Positions 20,703 through 32,204 of a DNA stretch of 64,000 bases are shown piece after piece. The stretch is from Galeopsis tetrahit (Eukaryota > Streptophyta > Magnoliopsida > Lamiales > Lamiaceae): the NCBI GenBank assembly GCA_963675135.1, contig OY776122.1, positions 85,260,472 to 85,324,471 on the forward strand. Direction: 5' to 3'. The position numbers and the translations under genes were made by a program. The notes beneath the pieces are model-generated. The model was not told the DNA's origin. It saw only the letters and a program-made list of their open reading frames with translations, and did not search any database. Within the stretch, counting starts at the first letter, position 1. Each line of letters begins with the position of its first letter.

Positions 20703-21683
20703 AAGCGGAAGGAACATGACAGGAAACCAAAATAAAAGGAGTCCAAAGAGGCAGTCGAGGACATGCCCCCTCCGCCGCAAAAAAAAGAAGTAATACACAT
20801 AATCGTGGGGGGTTCCGCAGACGGATATTCCTTCCGAAAGAGAAAACAAAGTGTCCGAGCTTTGAGAGCTGGACAGAGAAGCCAACCGAAGGAGGTATGA
20901 CGCCTAGTAGAGACACCCAATATTAAATTTGGGCCGGAGGACATAAGGGAAATTAAAGAGGATCACAATGACGCATTGGTGATCACTACTGACATAGCAG
21001 GATTTGATGTCGCCCGAATCTTTGTAGACACGGGGAGCTCAGCCGACATTATGTTTTTCGAGTGCTTTAAAAGGATGGAGTTGAACGTGAAATTGCGGCC
21101 TGTAGACACTTCCTTGTACGGTTTATCCGGAGGGGCCATCCAGCCCCTAGGGTCTGTGATACTACAGGTAGGATTGGGAGATGCTCCAGCCCGGAAGGTC
21201 CACTTAGTGGAGTTTCTCATTGTGGATATTCCCTCATCGTATAACGTGGTGATGGGAAGACCCAGCTTGAATCTTTTCCAAACGGTCATTTCCACATTTC
21301 ATATGAAAATGAAGTTCCCCACGGCTGGAGGAGTAGGGGAAGTGAGGGGAGACCAATATCAAGCACAGAAGTGTTATGCGGAGTCCGTAAAGATGGCAGA
21401 TAGAGCGCTAACCAGGGGACTGAAAAGAACGAGGGAAGATGACCCTGAGCTAAAGAAAAAGAAAGTGGAAGGGATTATACCCGAACAGCAGGTGAGCGTT
21501 AAGACAGATGAGGAGCTGATGAATGTGGAGCTCTTCCCAGGGAAAGTTGGCTTCGCCACTAAGATAGGGACCCAACTGGGACCCGAAATGACAGAGAAGG
21601 TAATCTCTACGTTACGTCGAAATTCCGATATATTTGCATTTTCTCCATCTGACATGACAGGTATTCCCCCGGAGGATTTTTGA
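20703..21683 (+). pseudogene. pol: Tat Pol: protease and start of RT (element B), with stops
   Basis: Same frame as gag. Stops at 20733 (TAA) and 20898 (TGA) break the linker, in which HIIVGGSADGYSFRKRK is readable; it is open from 20976. The aspartic protease has IFVDTGSSADIMFF at about 21018-21060 and the second flap-like part NVVMGRPSLN near 21245. The RT leader follows (VELFPGKVGFATKIGTQL) and reaches FSPSDMTGIPPEDF, the edge of the RT domain, then TGA at 21681. After that the sequence is not retroelement. All RT catalytic motifs are missing. Confidence 0.85.
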
Positions 21684-22165
21684 AGTGGCTCATTTTCTCT
21701 TTTGAGGCCTGAGGGTTTTTTTTGTTGGTAAGCACCATACATAAAAAAAACAAAAGTTCCTTCCATCTTTCGTTCTCTCTCTCTCTCTTGAGGCCTTAGG
21801 GTTTTTTTAGCTAGTAAGAACCATACATAAAAAAAACAGAAGTTCTTTCGTTTCTCTCTCTCATCTAGATCGGTAATTTTTTATTTTTTAATCATATTTA
21901 TAACTGTAGTCTTTTCATGATCCTCTCTCTCACTCTCTTGTTTTTCTTTTCGCAGAGAACACGGTAAGGGTCTCGCACTGTTTTTCCAGAAATTCTCTCT
22001 CTCAGTTTTGAGGTAAATCATCAAGACGAATTTTCATTTTCTTTTAAATTCTTGAAAACTGAAGGTTTGTTGAAGTCAATTTTTTTTGTCCTTATCATCT
22101 CCGTGATTATGCCCTTCGTTTGCTTAGTTTTTCTGTTTGCGCAGAAACTATTTTCTTGAAGATAT
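21684..22165 (+). other. Foreign ~0.48-kb segment in place of RT
   Basis: T-rich DNA with no retroelement coding. Two ~80-bp direct copies start it (21701 and 21790: GAGGCCT..AGGGTTTTTTT, then CCATACATAAAAAAAACA). CT microsatellites, splice-like signals CTTTTCGCAG at 21947-21956 followed by AGAACACGGTAAGG, and TTTGCGCAG at 22136-22144 suggest plant introns and 5' UTR. Retroelement coding resumes at about 22168 (PQRAIKAQALSDF). Source gene unknown. Confidence 0.75.
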
Positions 22166-23933
22166 ATTGCCACAGAGGGCCATAAAAGCCCAGGCCTTGT
22201 CTGATTTCATCCAAGAATCCACCAAACTAGAAGAGATAGAGGGATGAAAAGTATATGTGGATGGCTCAGTTACCTTGAGCGGATGCGGAGCAGGGATAGT
22301 GTTAGTAAACCCCCAAGGAGAGGACCTACAATTCGCAGTACGATTTCAATTTATAACTTCAAACAATGGAGCAGAATATGAGGCTCTGATCAGAGGAATG
22401 AAGATAGCGGCCAAGTTGGGAGCCCTAAAGGTAACTGTATATTCGGATTCCCAGTTGGTTGTTCAACAGGTAAATGGAGAGTACGCAGCCAAAGACAACA
22501 GAATGGTTGCTTACTTGGAACGAGCTAAAGAGATGATGGGCAAGTTTCAAGATTGCAAGGTGATCCAAGTACCTCGAGAAGAGAACATCCAGGCTGATAG
22601 TCTCTCCAAACTTGCCAGCTCCACGGAACTTGAGGGACAAGGAACGGTGACCTTGGTGGTGGCAGAAAAAGAGGCTCTCGGAAACCCCATCGGTTCCGTC
22701 GAGGAAGGAGACGATTGGAGGAAAGATATCTGGACAGAGCTCACCAGAGGAGTAGATGCCCCCACCACCCGAGAGGCCCGAGCTCTCAGGATCAAATATT
22801 GTATTATTGGAGGACAGTTATACAAAAAGTCGTTTACCCAACCGTACTTGAAGTGCATATCGACCCGGGAAGCGGCTTATACGCTCAAAGAGATTCATGA
22901 AGGCCGCGCGACCAATCATGAGGGATATAAAACAGTGGTAAAGAAAGCCTTGAGGGCTGGGTTGTACTGGCCCTCTATGACGAGAGACGCCGAAGAGTTC
23001 GTAAAGAAGTGTGCGAAATGCCAGGAAAATGGTCCCCTGATAAGGACCCCTGCAGAGGAGATGAGAGCTATGCACTCTCCTTGTCCTTTCGCCAAATGGG
23101 GAGTGGACTTGGTGGGGCCCTTCCCTCCAGCCTCGGAAGGAAGGAAATTTTTGATAGTAGCAGTGGATTATTTTAGCAAGTGGGTCGAAGCCGCCCCTCT
23201 AGCTAAGATAGATGAGGAAAACATGATTAAGTTCTTGGGAAGACAGATCTCCTGCAGGTTCGGAGTGCCTAGGATACTAGTCTCTGATAATGGGACACAG
23301 TTCAACGGAGAGAATGTACGAGGATGGTGCGTAAGGCTGAACATAGTGCAAAGATTCACTTCCGTAGCTCATCCCCAAGCTAATGGGCAGGTGGAAGTTA
23401 CTAATCGAACCATAGTAGATGGTATCCGGACGAGGTTGACGAAAATAGGTGGAGGATGGGTGAGCGAGTTGGACAACGTGTTGTGGTCTTACAGGACCAG
23501 TCCAAAGACAGCAACTGGAGAATCTCCTTTCCAGCTGGTCTATGGGGCTGCGACAGTGATACCTCCAGAGGCCGTATTGCAATCTCATCGAATTGCCCGA
23601 TTCGAAAAACACCAAAACGAGAGGCTGATGAGAGAGGCCTTGGATTTAGTGGAAGAGGAAAGAGAGATGGCTCGAGTACATGCTGAAAGATACAAGAGTC
23701 GAATCAAAGTTGCGTAGGATCGAAGGGTGATCCCGAGGTCCTTTAGAGTGGGGGATCTGGTGCTGAGAAGAGCTGATGCTCTAAAGAACACGGGGAAACT
23801 GGAGCCCAATTGGGAAGGGCCATATAAAGTCACGAAGGTAATGAAGGGAGGAGCCTATAGATTGCAGAGCATGGAGGGGGTCGATATAGCTAGACCTTGG
23901 AATATTTGTCACTTGAAGAGATTTTTTGTCTGA
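22166..23933 (+). pseudogene. pol: Tat Pol: RNase H and integrase (element B), two nonsense codons
   Basis: Coding resumes with PQRAIKAQALSDFIQE, the linker before the second (archaeal-type) RNase H of Tat elements. TGA at 22245-22247 interrupts just before VYVDGS. RNase H acidic residues are visible: YVDGS, NNGAEYEAL, VYSDSQL, NIQADSLSKLAS. Integrase: zinc-finger region HEGRATNHEG...CAKCQ, catalytic WGVDLVGPFP, VSDNGTQF and QANGQVEVTNRT (D, D, E all kept), then the C-terminal domain after an in-frame TAG at 23715-23717 (FRVGDLVLRR, NWEGPYKVTKV, HLKRFFV). The longest open stretch is 22257-23714. Catalytic residues intact, so damage is limited to the stops. Confidence 0.9.
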
Positions 23934-24229
23934 AGAAAATGTAAGGTTTTGAGACCATTTGTGATTTGGTGCTGATTTCTGTTTTATTTAACGTATTTAG
24001 TAGCTTCACCGGAGCTCTTTTTCCCTCTTTACGGGTTTCCCCTTAGAGTTTTTTTGTAGAGAGATTTTTAATGAGACCGGCATAGGTTATCTATGGCCTA
24101 TGTTGAAAACTGATATTAATCAATGAAGCTTCTTTCCCTTTTGAAGAATTATGCAGAGTTATTGTGTTCTGATTATCTTTTTCATGTTAATATATATGAT
24201 GTGCGAATGTGAATCCTTAAAATAAGAGA
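23934..24229 (+). other. Element B region after pol
   Basis: Non-coding, T-rich; no gene or repeat seen. It leads into the short tandem array. Confidence 0.6.
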
Positions 24230-24765
24230 TCCAAAGGGGTTACTTGAAAATGAAAGAAAGATTTTACGAATTTAAATCTTTTAAGAACGAGAGTGAGAGA
24301 CACTCGGAGGCCTAGAGGCCGAGGAGAGCTGGAGAGCTCCTCACCATACTCGAGACCCAAGTGGGTTACTTGAAAATGAAAGAAAGATTTTACGAATTTA
24401 AATCTTTTAAGAACGAGAGTGAGAGACACTCAGAGGCCTAGAGGCCGAGGAGAGCTGGAGAGCTCCTCACCATACTCGAGACCCAAGTGGATTACTTGAA
24501 AATGAAAGAAAGGTTTTACGAATTAAAATCTTCTAAGAACGAGCGTGAGAGACACTCGGAGGCCTAGAGGCCGAGGAGAGCTGCAGAGCTCCTCACCATA
24601 CTCGAGACCCAAGTGGGTTACTTGAAAATGAAAGAAAGATTTTACGAATTAAAATCTTCTAAGAATGAGGGTGAGAAACACTCGGAGGCCTAGAGGCCGA
24701 GGAGAGCTGGAGAGCTCCTCACCACACTTGAGACCCAAGTGGGTTACTTAAAAACGAAAGAAAGA
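24225..24765 (+). repeat. Short tandem array in element B (about 4 units of 121-125 bp)
   Basis: Units with AACGAGAGTGAGAGACACTC, GAGGCCTAGAGGCCGAGG, AGAGCTCCTCACCATACTCG and AAGATTTTACGAATTTAAATCTT. They are homologous to the arrays in A (15400-17645) and D (55430-56600) but form a separate subfamily (GAGAGCTGGAGAGCTCCTC in place of the A/D centre). Confidence 0.9.
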
Positions 24766-25045
24766 TTCCATAGGCCATATTTGATGCAGCCCATAAGACC
24801 GAGAGGGGGGAAGAAAAGAGGACCAGAGGACCCTTCCACCATGTTCCTTACCAGTCTTATAGGCCGCTCACGTGAACAAGAAGGAAAATACACGCCATAA
24901 ATTAATAGTAAGAAACTAATTACCACAAAAAGCCCCCACATATCCAGGAGTGCGGGGTCCCCTAGAGAGTATAATAAAAACCAGTATCATGAGCAGGAAT
25001 TAAAGAGTGTAGCAAAAGAAAGGTAAAATGTTTGAAACATGAATT

Positions 25046-27233
25046 TTAAACAGCTTCTTTGACAGCAGCTTCCTCAGCAACTTCCTCAGCAGCGCCATGA
25101 CCGCTAGATCCTCCACCTTCCTCGGGGCTCTCCCCTCCTGCCGGCGCAGCCTCAACGTCCTTTCCTCCATCTTCCCTCACTTCAGTCAGGGGATCAGAGA
25201 CGTAAGGATATGTCAATTTCTCTAGAGGCTCCAGCTCAGCCATGCCCACCTTGGCAGCCTGCAATCTGGCAATGGCCTGACTCATTCCGGGCAACCACCA
25301 AGGACTATCAGCACTTTCTGCTGGATCCCCTAGGAATTTGGGAGGAGCAGCAAGCTTGTCTAGGCAGAAGGCACGAGAGTAGGTTCCATCGAATTCGGGA
25401 GCTGAGTGCTCAGCCACAGCATTGCTGAAGCCGTGATCAATGAAGTGAGAAATGTGTGGCCCCGTAGCGCATAAGAAGCTCGAACTCTTTAAAAAGCTGG
25501 ACAACCATTGAGTATGGAGAGTTCCTAGAAATTCTTGACCCAGAGAAGAGGTGAACAAAGATTTGACGCAGGCCTGCACTCCAATATCTGGTAGCTCACG
25601 CTCCATTCGCTTCATCTTTTCCTCCATCCGCTTCATCTCCTTCCCCATTCGCTCCACTTCTCCCTCTAGATGCCTAGTCTTGGCTGCCTCTTGCTTACTT
25701 TGAGCCCGGAGGAGAGGCAACTCCTCAGCTAAGGCTTGAGCTCGCTTTTGAGCTATGTCCCTCTCCGCGGTGACACCTTTGAGAGCCAATTGGGAGGAGG
25801 ATTCCTCAGCCCGAAGGAGCTCATTCCCAGCAACCAGTTCGATAGTTTGATCAAATATTTAGTGTAAACAAGCCCGAATTGCATGATGAGAAAAAGTAAT
25901 ATTTTAGACATGAAGAAATTAGATACCATAAAAACAAGAGGAGATACCTCAGAAAATAGGTGAGCGCCATGGAGCAGTTGATCCTTAGGAAGAGGCTTGC
26001 AAGAGAGCGTAGTGTTAGAAGGAGGAGGACATCGGCTGATGAGACGTTGGAGAGGTTCGTAGGAAGCAGGAAGGGAGGTTTCCATCTCAGGAGGGGCAGG
26101 AGTAGTTTTTCCCTTCTTCTTCTTGGAAGTGACGGAATCGAGAATGGAAGCGTTGGCAGCTGAACGAGTCCTCTTGGAGATGGAACCAGGGACTTGGGCA
26201 GAGGAGCTAGGAGCAGGAGGAGCCTTTGTAGAACTCTCTGGAGCGGGGGTCTTTTCTGAGCTTTCTGGAACCGGAGCTGGGGAATGAGGAGCCTTAGGAG
26301 GGTTATCAGGGGTAGCAGCCGCAGGTGCCTTCACCACCCCAAGAGCAGGGGCATCCCATGAAATGTGAGTCAACCAGCTCATAGCTGCAGATCACCAAGA
26401 AACTTTCAGAAAAATAGTCATGTATGAAGAACGAAACAAGAGAGAAAGGATTCTTTTTACCATCGTGAGGCTCTAAAGGAAAATCCTGAGGGCAAAATCC
26501 AAAATGAGAGAGAATACGAGGGTTATTGCAGATAGATACCAATGACATCAAAGAAATCACGAAGGCGAACGTGACCATTGAGGCTAGTCATAACAGTATA
26601 ATTTGAGGCAGAGTAAGCTTTTAGATGAGGAAGAAGTATTCCTGGATTATGATATAACCAACATTCATTGGGAAACGGCCAATCAGAGGATTTGGTCACA
26701 AAAATATAGTAATCTTTCCAGGATGACTCCTCTTCATGAAGCTTTTTCATGAATTTACAAGCACGGGATCTTCTCCCACAAACATAGAAGAAGCCATCGT
26801 TCAGCTTACATGAATACTGGCTCAGAAATAATTCAGCAGAAGGTTCGCCGCCATTCCCCTTCACCAGAATATAAAATTCGATCATAGTGCGGATGACGTT
26901 GGGAGTAAACTGATTAAGGGGAATTTGCATGCGAGTAGATATGGAGGCTAGATAAGGATGGATAGGAAATCGAAGACCAGCCCTAATCTGGGCTTCGAAG
27001 AAAGCTAGGGTTTGAGGTCCCGAGAAATTGGGGCGTTCATCCGGATGAGGAATCCGGGGAATGTATTCCGGTGGAAAGACTTGGGCTTGGACGAGACTAG
27101 CCAAGTGGGTTTTGTTAATCAGAGAAGAGGTCGAAATTTTATCCTTCACTTGGGGGTCCTCTATCGGAAACAAAACCGATTTGGGAAGATTCGGTTTAGA
27201 GGACTCAGGCGGGGTTGCCTTGCCGGAAGACAT
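25046..27233 (-). CDS. Antisense extra ORF of element B (gypsy-type putative transposon protein), probably spliced
   Basis: Runs opposite to the element. Exon 1 from ATG 27233: residues around 85-170 (GLRFPIHPYLASI, LNQFTPNVIRTMIEFYIL, FFYVCGRRSR) resemble the Pfam family called putative gypsy type transposon. The frame ends at 26523; a one-base shift near 26538 leads to NNPRILSHFGFCPQD, then a donor at 26460 (GTAAAAAG) and an acceptor CTGCAG ending at 26385. Exon 3 (26384-25948) is Pro/Ser/Ala-rich with a basic KKKKGK patch and ends at GAG/GTATCTCC. The last exon (about 25840-25046) begins ELVAGNELLRAEESS, has a coiled coil and an acidic, Gly-rich tail. No clear acceptor AG is visible for the last intron. 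Antisense ORFs at this place are known in Tat elements such as Grande. Function unknown. Confidence 0.65.
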
Positions 27234-27680
27234 TAACAAATAGTGTGAAAATAAAAAGGATGTAGAAGATAGCTGGGTTACCTTGTTGGAAGAAGTGTGA
27301 AGTCGGACCGGATGATCGACGGTGACGAGAAGCCGGAGAAAAGAGAGACGCCGGAGAGGAGAAAAGAAGACGGTGGGGGAGTTTCCAAGGAGAGAAGATA
27401 TGAATCAAGGAAACAAAAGGTGAAAAAGTGAGCAGAAAGGGGTAGAATCGAGGTATCTCCTTGGGAAAATAGCAGGAAAGAGAAGGGTATATCTGAGTGG
27501 GGCCGAGACGCGGAAGTCGAAGCGTTTTTCTCGAGTTTTGGGCAGGAAAACTCAGGAAGGGAAATATTTCCGAAATTTCTCTCCGAAAGGAAGTTAAAAC
27601 ACGTCTCTCCAGAAATACACTTTATGCCAGATTCCCTTTAATTTCTTACTCTCACAAAGGTATGATCACTTTATGAGAGT
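27234..27680 (-). other. Region between antisense ORF and PPT
   Basis: Would hold the promoter and 5' UTR of the antisense ORF. A donor-like AAG/GTAACCC on the minus strand near 27283 could mark a 5'-UTR intron. The part near 27540-27660 resembles the A and D DNA before their PPTs (GAAATTTCTCTCCGAAAGG, CACGTCTCTCCAGAAA). Confidence 0.45.
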
Positions 27681-27693
27681 AGGGGGGAGTAGT
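27681..27693 (+). other. Polypurine tract of element B
   Basis: AGGGGGGAGTAGT directly before the 3' LTR. Confidence 0.8.
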
Positions 27694-28425
27694 TGATGCG
27701 GCCTAAAATTGTCACCTCGTGAGAATTCGACACGTGTATAGATGATAGGATTGATGAGAGGATATGAACTTAAAGAGGACTCCTTAGAATAGAGAACCGC
27801 ATCCAAGTGTCCCTCCGGAGGGAGCTCCACCCCAGAACCTCAGGGGAGAGATATCAGGAAGACTTGACCTTGAGGGGGTTAGTCGGCCGAAAGTTTAGGA
27901 GAGGCTCCATATAAAACGGGATAAGATGGGATTGAGGAAGACTTATTCTTCCTCAACTCAGCGGCTAAAATCTAGAGGAGGAAGTGGTTGCGTCTTTTTA
28001 GGGATTGGGAGTTCAAAGGCAAGTGGATTAATTCAAAGAGAGAAAAGGTGGCAGATCCGAGATAAGGGGAAAACCTAACTTCTCCTCAGGGAGAATTCCT
28101 CTATAAATAGGCGAGCTTAGGTACATGTACAGGTTACGATCTCTAACTTTATTCAATCTATTACACTTTTATGAACTTTCTGATTCCTTTCGAGAACCCC
28201 ATTGACGAAAAGAGGATTCTTAAACCCTCACCCGATACCGAATTATATATACTGACTTGAGCGTCGGAGTGTCCGCGCCGGATTTCCCTCCGGCGTGTCT
28301 TTTGCAGGTTCTTGGAGGATCATTTCAGGAAAGGCAACGTACCCGGATTATTCATACAAGTTCGGGAATTTGGATATCTGATCTAAATGATATCCAATCT
28401 ATTCGTGAAAATTTGTGGTACAACA
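27694..28425 (+). repeat. 3' LTR of element B (732 bp)
   Basis: TGATGCGGCC...GTGGTACAACA. TATA as CTCTATAAATAGG near 28099-28111. Its last 268 bp match the 5' LTR remnant. Confidence 0.92.
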
Positions 28426-28787
28426 TATATATATAATGCAAAAAAACATCATTTAAACTACTGAAAGATATTGATTGAATAAATTCATTATAACCGGGTG
28501 AAAACTTGTTCACACAAAATCTACCAAAATAAATTATCATTCTTGTTAGTGCGATTTTATAAAAAATCCCTAACCGAACTATTCTCCATGACTCCATATA
28601 TAGTCTCCATGTCTGTGGTTTCAATTTAAAACATCTCAATTATTTTGAGTAATGAGTACGCTAATGAGAATTTGACAAATTACGTGTTCCCAAATTTCTT
28701 TTACCCGCCGCACAAATTAACTCTAGAAGAGCGGTGAATTATCATACAAAAGTGTGCTAGCTCTAGTAACAATCCGGAAGATTTGTT
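28426..28787. other. AT-rich intergenic DNA
   Basis: Starts with a TA run, then unique AT-rich sequence. No gene or element recognised. Confidence 0.4.
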
Positions 28788-28790
28788 TAA

Positions 28791-29809
28791 GAGGGGTGTA
28801 TTCAATTGAGATTCTGTTGGATTTTTTTGGACTTTAAAAAGTAGTGGATTTAGAAAATCCATAGACTCCATGCAGAGTTTGACTGACTTTTTTATTGATT
28901 TATATGTATTTTCATAGACTTGACAGGATTCTGAAATACACATTTTTTTATTGATTTACATGAATTTTCATAGACTACGCCCTTGGAACTATTGATGCAA
29001 ACGTATATCGAACACACTTGTATATAAAAAAAATGTTATCTAAATTATTTAGAAAAAATATACCAAAAATTTTATAATTCAAAAAAAAAAATTATTATTC
29101 ATCATTATTATTCTCTTCAGAGTCTTTATCTATATCAGTGTATCTTTATCTACCAAAATACATCAAATATTTACAAAATATTTAAGAAATAAGGATAAAC
29201 ATAATATTATATAAATCATGTTAATATTATATTCCTAATAATCTTTGTACAATAATTAATGTTATAAATTAGGTGACAGATAGAGAATATATTATTGAAA
29301 ACAGAATTTTGAAATACAGAAATGTAATCTTTTTGACGATAATAATGGCGGTGAAGCTCTCACTCTCCGCAATTTCTCCAATGACATAATTGACGTGAAC
29401 TCTATCTATTTTTTTGAAGAATCATATTAATTTTTTTTTAATGAAAATAAAGGTTAAAGTTGATGACGGTGAAATATGCAGTAGGTTAGTAGTAGAACTT
29501 TTATTAGAAGAACAACAAAATTTTTTTTTTCTTCCCTTCAGAGTCTTTTGAGAGAATCCGTTGAAATCTCTACTTTTTAGAAGAGATTTTGCATAGTGTA
29601 ATTTATTTATATTTTTGGAGGAGAATCCAACAAAATCCATAGAGTATTAAAGTCTATAGATTGTTGAATACCTAAAGATTTTTTAAGACTTTTTAAAATA
29701 CGTATTGAATACCTCAAAATTTTGAAAGACTTTTAAAAATTCGGATTGAATACCCCCAGATTTTAAAAGTCCAAAAAAATCCAATAGAATCTCAATTGAA
29801 TACACCCCC
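28791..29809. mobile_element. Harbinger/Tourist-like non-autonomous element, 1019 bp
   Basis: Terminal inverted repeats of about 40 bp: GGGGTGTATTCAATTGAG then ATTCTGTTGGATTTTTTTGG at the left, and the matching inverse ending GAATACACCCCC at the right. Flanked by TAA at 28788-28790 and 29810-29812, the PIF/Harbinger target duplication. Internal subterminal copies of the motif (GATTGAATACCCC, ATTGAATACCTC) lie near 29700-29760. There is no transposase ORF. Confidence 0.8.
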
Positions 29810-29812
29810 TAA

Positions 29813-30620
29813 GGGTGTGTTTGGTTTGTTAGATTAGCATAGTTAGATTGGTTTATCCCAACTAAAACGTTGTTTGGTTTGAATGTTAAAAGCCCAAGTT
29901 GGAAAGAAGGCCCGAGTCAGTTTTTTGGTTTAATCATCCATTCGCGTGATTCTTTGTTGGGTTGAAGGAGGTAAGATTATTCATCCATCAAAATTCTGAT
30001 TTCAATCAAGAAGATGAATTGTCATCCCTAACCTCCAAACTTGGTAAATTTAGACCATATTAACCTTAAATGTACAAGAATTTACGCTGTCAAATATTAA
30101 AATAATAATAATAATAAAAAAAACAGAACCGATTTATCGTGCCATTGATGAAGAGGAAACCTCCATCTTCAGTCAATTTGCATCAACTCTTCAACATCTG
30201 TAGAGGTTCCATCGTCTCTTCTCCGCTGCAGATCTTCCATCGCCGTCGTCGATGCAGATCTTTCCATAGCCATCGCCGCTGCAGAGGTACAACATAGTGC
30301 TTCCTGAGGAGGTTTCATCGATTTCGCCACTTCAGTCGTCTCCACCGATGCAGATCTTCCATTGCCGTCGTCGATGCATATATTTTCGTCGTCCTCACCG
30401 CTGTTGATCCTCGCCGCCGAGGTACAACATAATTTATCTCTTGCTCAAGAGTCAAGTATATCCTTTTAAATTGGGGGTATTTGGAATCGTGGAAATCTCT
30501 AAATTAAATTATCTCTAAATTAAATTATCTCAAGCGTCAAGAGTCAAGTATTGTGAACAGTGCAATCCCACTAAATCATATCCCAATATATATTTCCTGT
30601 CTAGCGAACCAAACGAGCTC
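29813..30620. mobile_element. Harbinger/Tourist-like MITE, 808 bp
   Basis: Left end GGGTGTGTTTGGTTTG, right end CGAACCAAACGAGCTC; imperfect inverted ends. TAA flanks at 29810-29812 and 30621-30623. The left TAA is also the right TAA of the preceding element. No ORF; the interior has a GC-rich duplicated block (30210-30440). Confidence 0.75.
30210..30435 (+). repeat. Direct repeat inside the MITE, two ~110-150 bp copies
   Basis: GCAGATCTTCCATCGCCGTC...GAGGTACAACATA is followed by a second diverged copy GCAGATCTTCCATTGCCGTC...GAGGTACAACATA. Its GC content and codon-like GCCG/TCGTC runs differ from the AT-rich flanks, as captured exon DNA would. Confidence 0.6.
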
Positions 30621-30623
30621 TAA

Positions 30624-31042
30624 GAGTGTGCTTTTTTTCTTGTCCGGTGAATTTTTGTCCATAGGCTTTTGGACACCCCTATATTTTAAAAGTAGTTGAA
30701 CATAAGGTCTAATTTAAGTTTCGGTTGAAATCACAAGTTTTGGTTGGAAGAAGAAGCTTGTAAGTACCTACTAATTCATGATAAGGACCAAAAAAATTAC
30801 TCCATATTATAAATCGTTTATGAAAAATAATTACAGTATATATTTTGTCACGGGATGGAAAAGCCAAAATGATTTGGTGTGAGAATTGAAATTTGACGTT
30901 GACTATCTTAAATATCTAAAACCAATTATTACACTATTTAAGTTGGTGGAATAGGTGATTGACAGATAGATGACAAGTTAAAAAACATATGGTGCACGTA
31001 TCTTAATAAGACGTGTTAAAATAATTTCACATTTCAGTTAAA
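30624..31042. other. AT-rich intergenic DNA
   Basis: No gene, repeat or element recognised. Confidence 0.4.
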
Positions 31043-31370
31043 TATCACTAACAAAAAAGAGTGTTTTTAATCCGTCTCTAATAAATACTACATATTAGAT
31101 ACGAATTTGGTAAAAATTTGAGATTTGAAAAAAAAAATCGTCTATTATTATAAACGGATTAGATAGAGCTATTAGTTAATTTAGAGAATTTAGATACAGA
31201 TATCATTGTCTCTAATCAGTCAAAGTTTTCTCCCCACCATAAAACTAGTCAAAGTGGGACTCGAAATTTAAATTTGGGATCTGATACGAATTTTGGCCGT
31301 CTCTAACCGATATCTAATTAGTCAAATGGAAAAATTAAATAAAAAAATAAAATTAAAACATTTTTTTATT

Positions 31371-32096
31371 TGATGCGGCCTAAAAATGTCACCTAATAAG
31401 GAGTCGACACGTGTATAAAAGATAAGATCGAAGTGGAAGGATTGGATTGTGTGGTACTCCCTGGATAAGGAATCCCCTCTAGAGGTCCCTCTGGAGAGAG
31501 TTTCTTCTGGAGAAGGGCAGCGAGAAGAATTAGTCTTGATATGAATGTATGGGCCGTAAATATAGGGGAATCCCGCCATTTCCGGTCCAGACTCGTTGGA
31601 AGGAAGACTCTATCCTCCTTTATCTTAAGGGACGAAGTCCATTAAGAATTGGTATTACCGGATCTTCAGGGAGTGGAGAGAAGGGAAGACTTAGTCCACT
31701 TGGTAGGGCCGAGTCTTAGAGGCAGCTCCGAGATAAGGGGAGGCTCTAACTTCTTTCCAGGGGAAAGGCTCTATAAAAAGGTAAACCGAAGGAGATTTCC
31801 AGGTTAGACATTCTTACTTTACAAAACCAGATATACTGAAACAAAACACCTTTCGAATATTCTTTGAGAACTTGTTTGATAAATCAAGGATCTCGAGATC
31901 CTTGTGAGATATTGATAAGCCCTATACTGACTTAGGCATCGGAGTGTCCACGCCGGACTCCCCTCCGGCGTGTTCTTTGCAGGTTCTTGAAGATTTCGAG
32001 TGAAGGCAACTTATTTGGAGTGATTGTACGTGTTCGAAGAGCAGGATATCCAGTTCAGAGGACACTCAATCCCCTCGTGCAAATTTTGGCACATCA
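31371..32096 (+). mobile_element. Tat-family solo LTR (726 bp) in the CACTA element
   Basis: TGATGCGGCC...TTGGCACATCA, the same ends as the A and D LTRs. Target duplication TTATT at 31366-31370 and 32097-32101. No internal region, so it arose by LTR-LTR recombination after insertion. TATA as CTATAAAAAGG near 31771. Confidence 0.93.
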
Positions 32097-32204
32097 TTAT
32101 TTATATTTAATTATTATTTACGATTTAATAATATAATATCTATAGTACCCACCTTAATTTACCAAAATACCACCTTAATCTAATTAGTATCTAATTAGTC
32201 AAAT

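Larger units (their letters stand above)
18765..28425 (+). mobile_element. Tat-lineage Ty3-gypsy element B, lacking reverse transcriptase, with an antisense ORF
   Basis: Order: 5' LTR remnant (18765-19030), PBS (19033), gag, protease, a ~0.48-kb foreign insert in place of RT, RNase H and integrase, a tandem-repeat 3' region, an antisense ORF, PPT, and 3' LTR (27694-28425). Gag, protease and RNase H-integrase lie in one frame with in-frame stops at 20700, 20733, 20898, 22245 and 23715. It cannot make RT, so it is non-autonomous. The 5' LTR lacks its first ~465 bp and abuts element A's LTR, so the left target duplication cannot be read. Confidence 0.88.
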
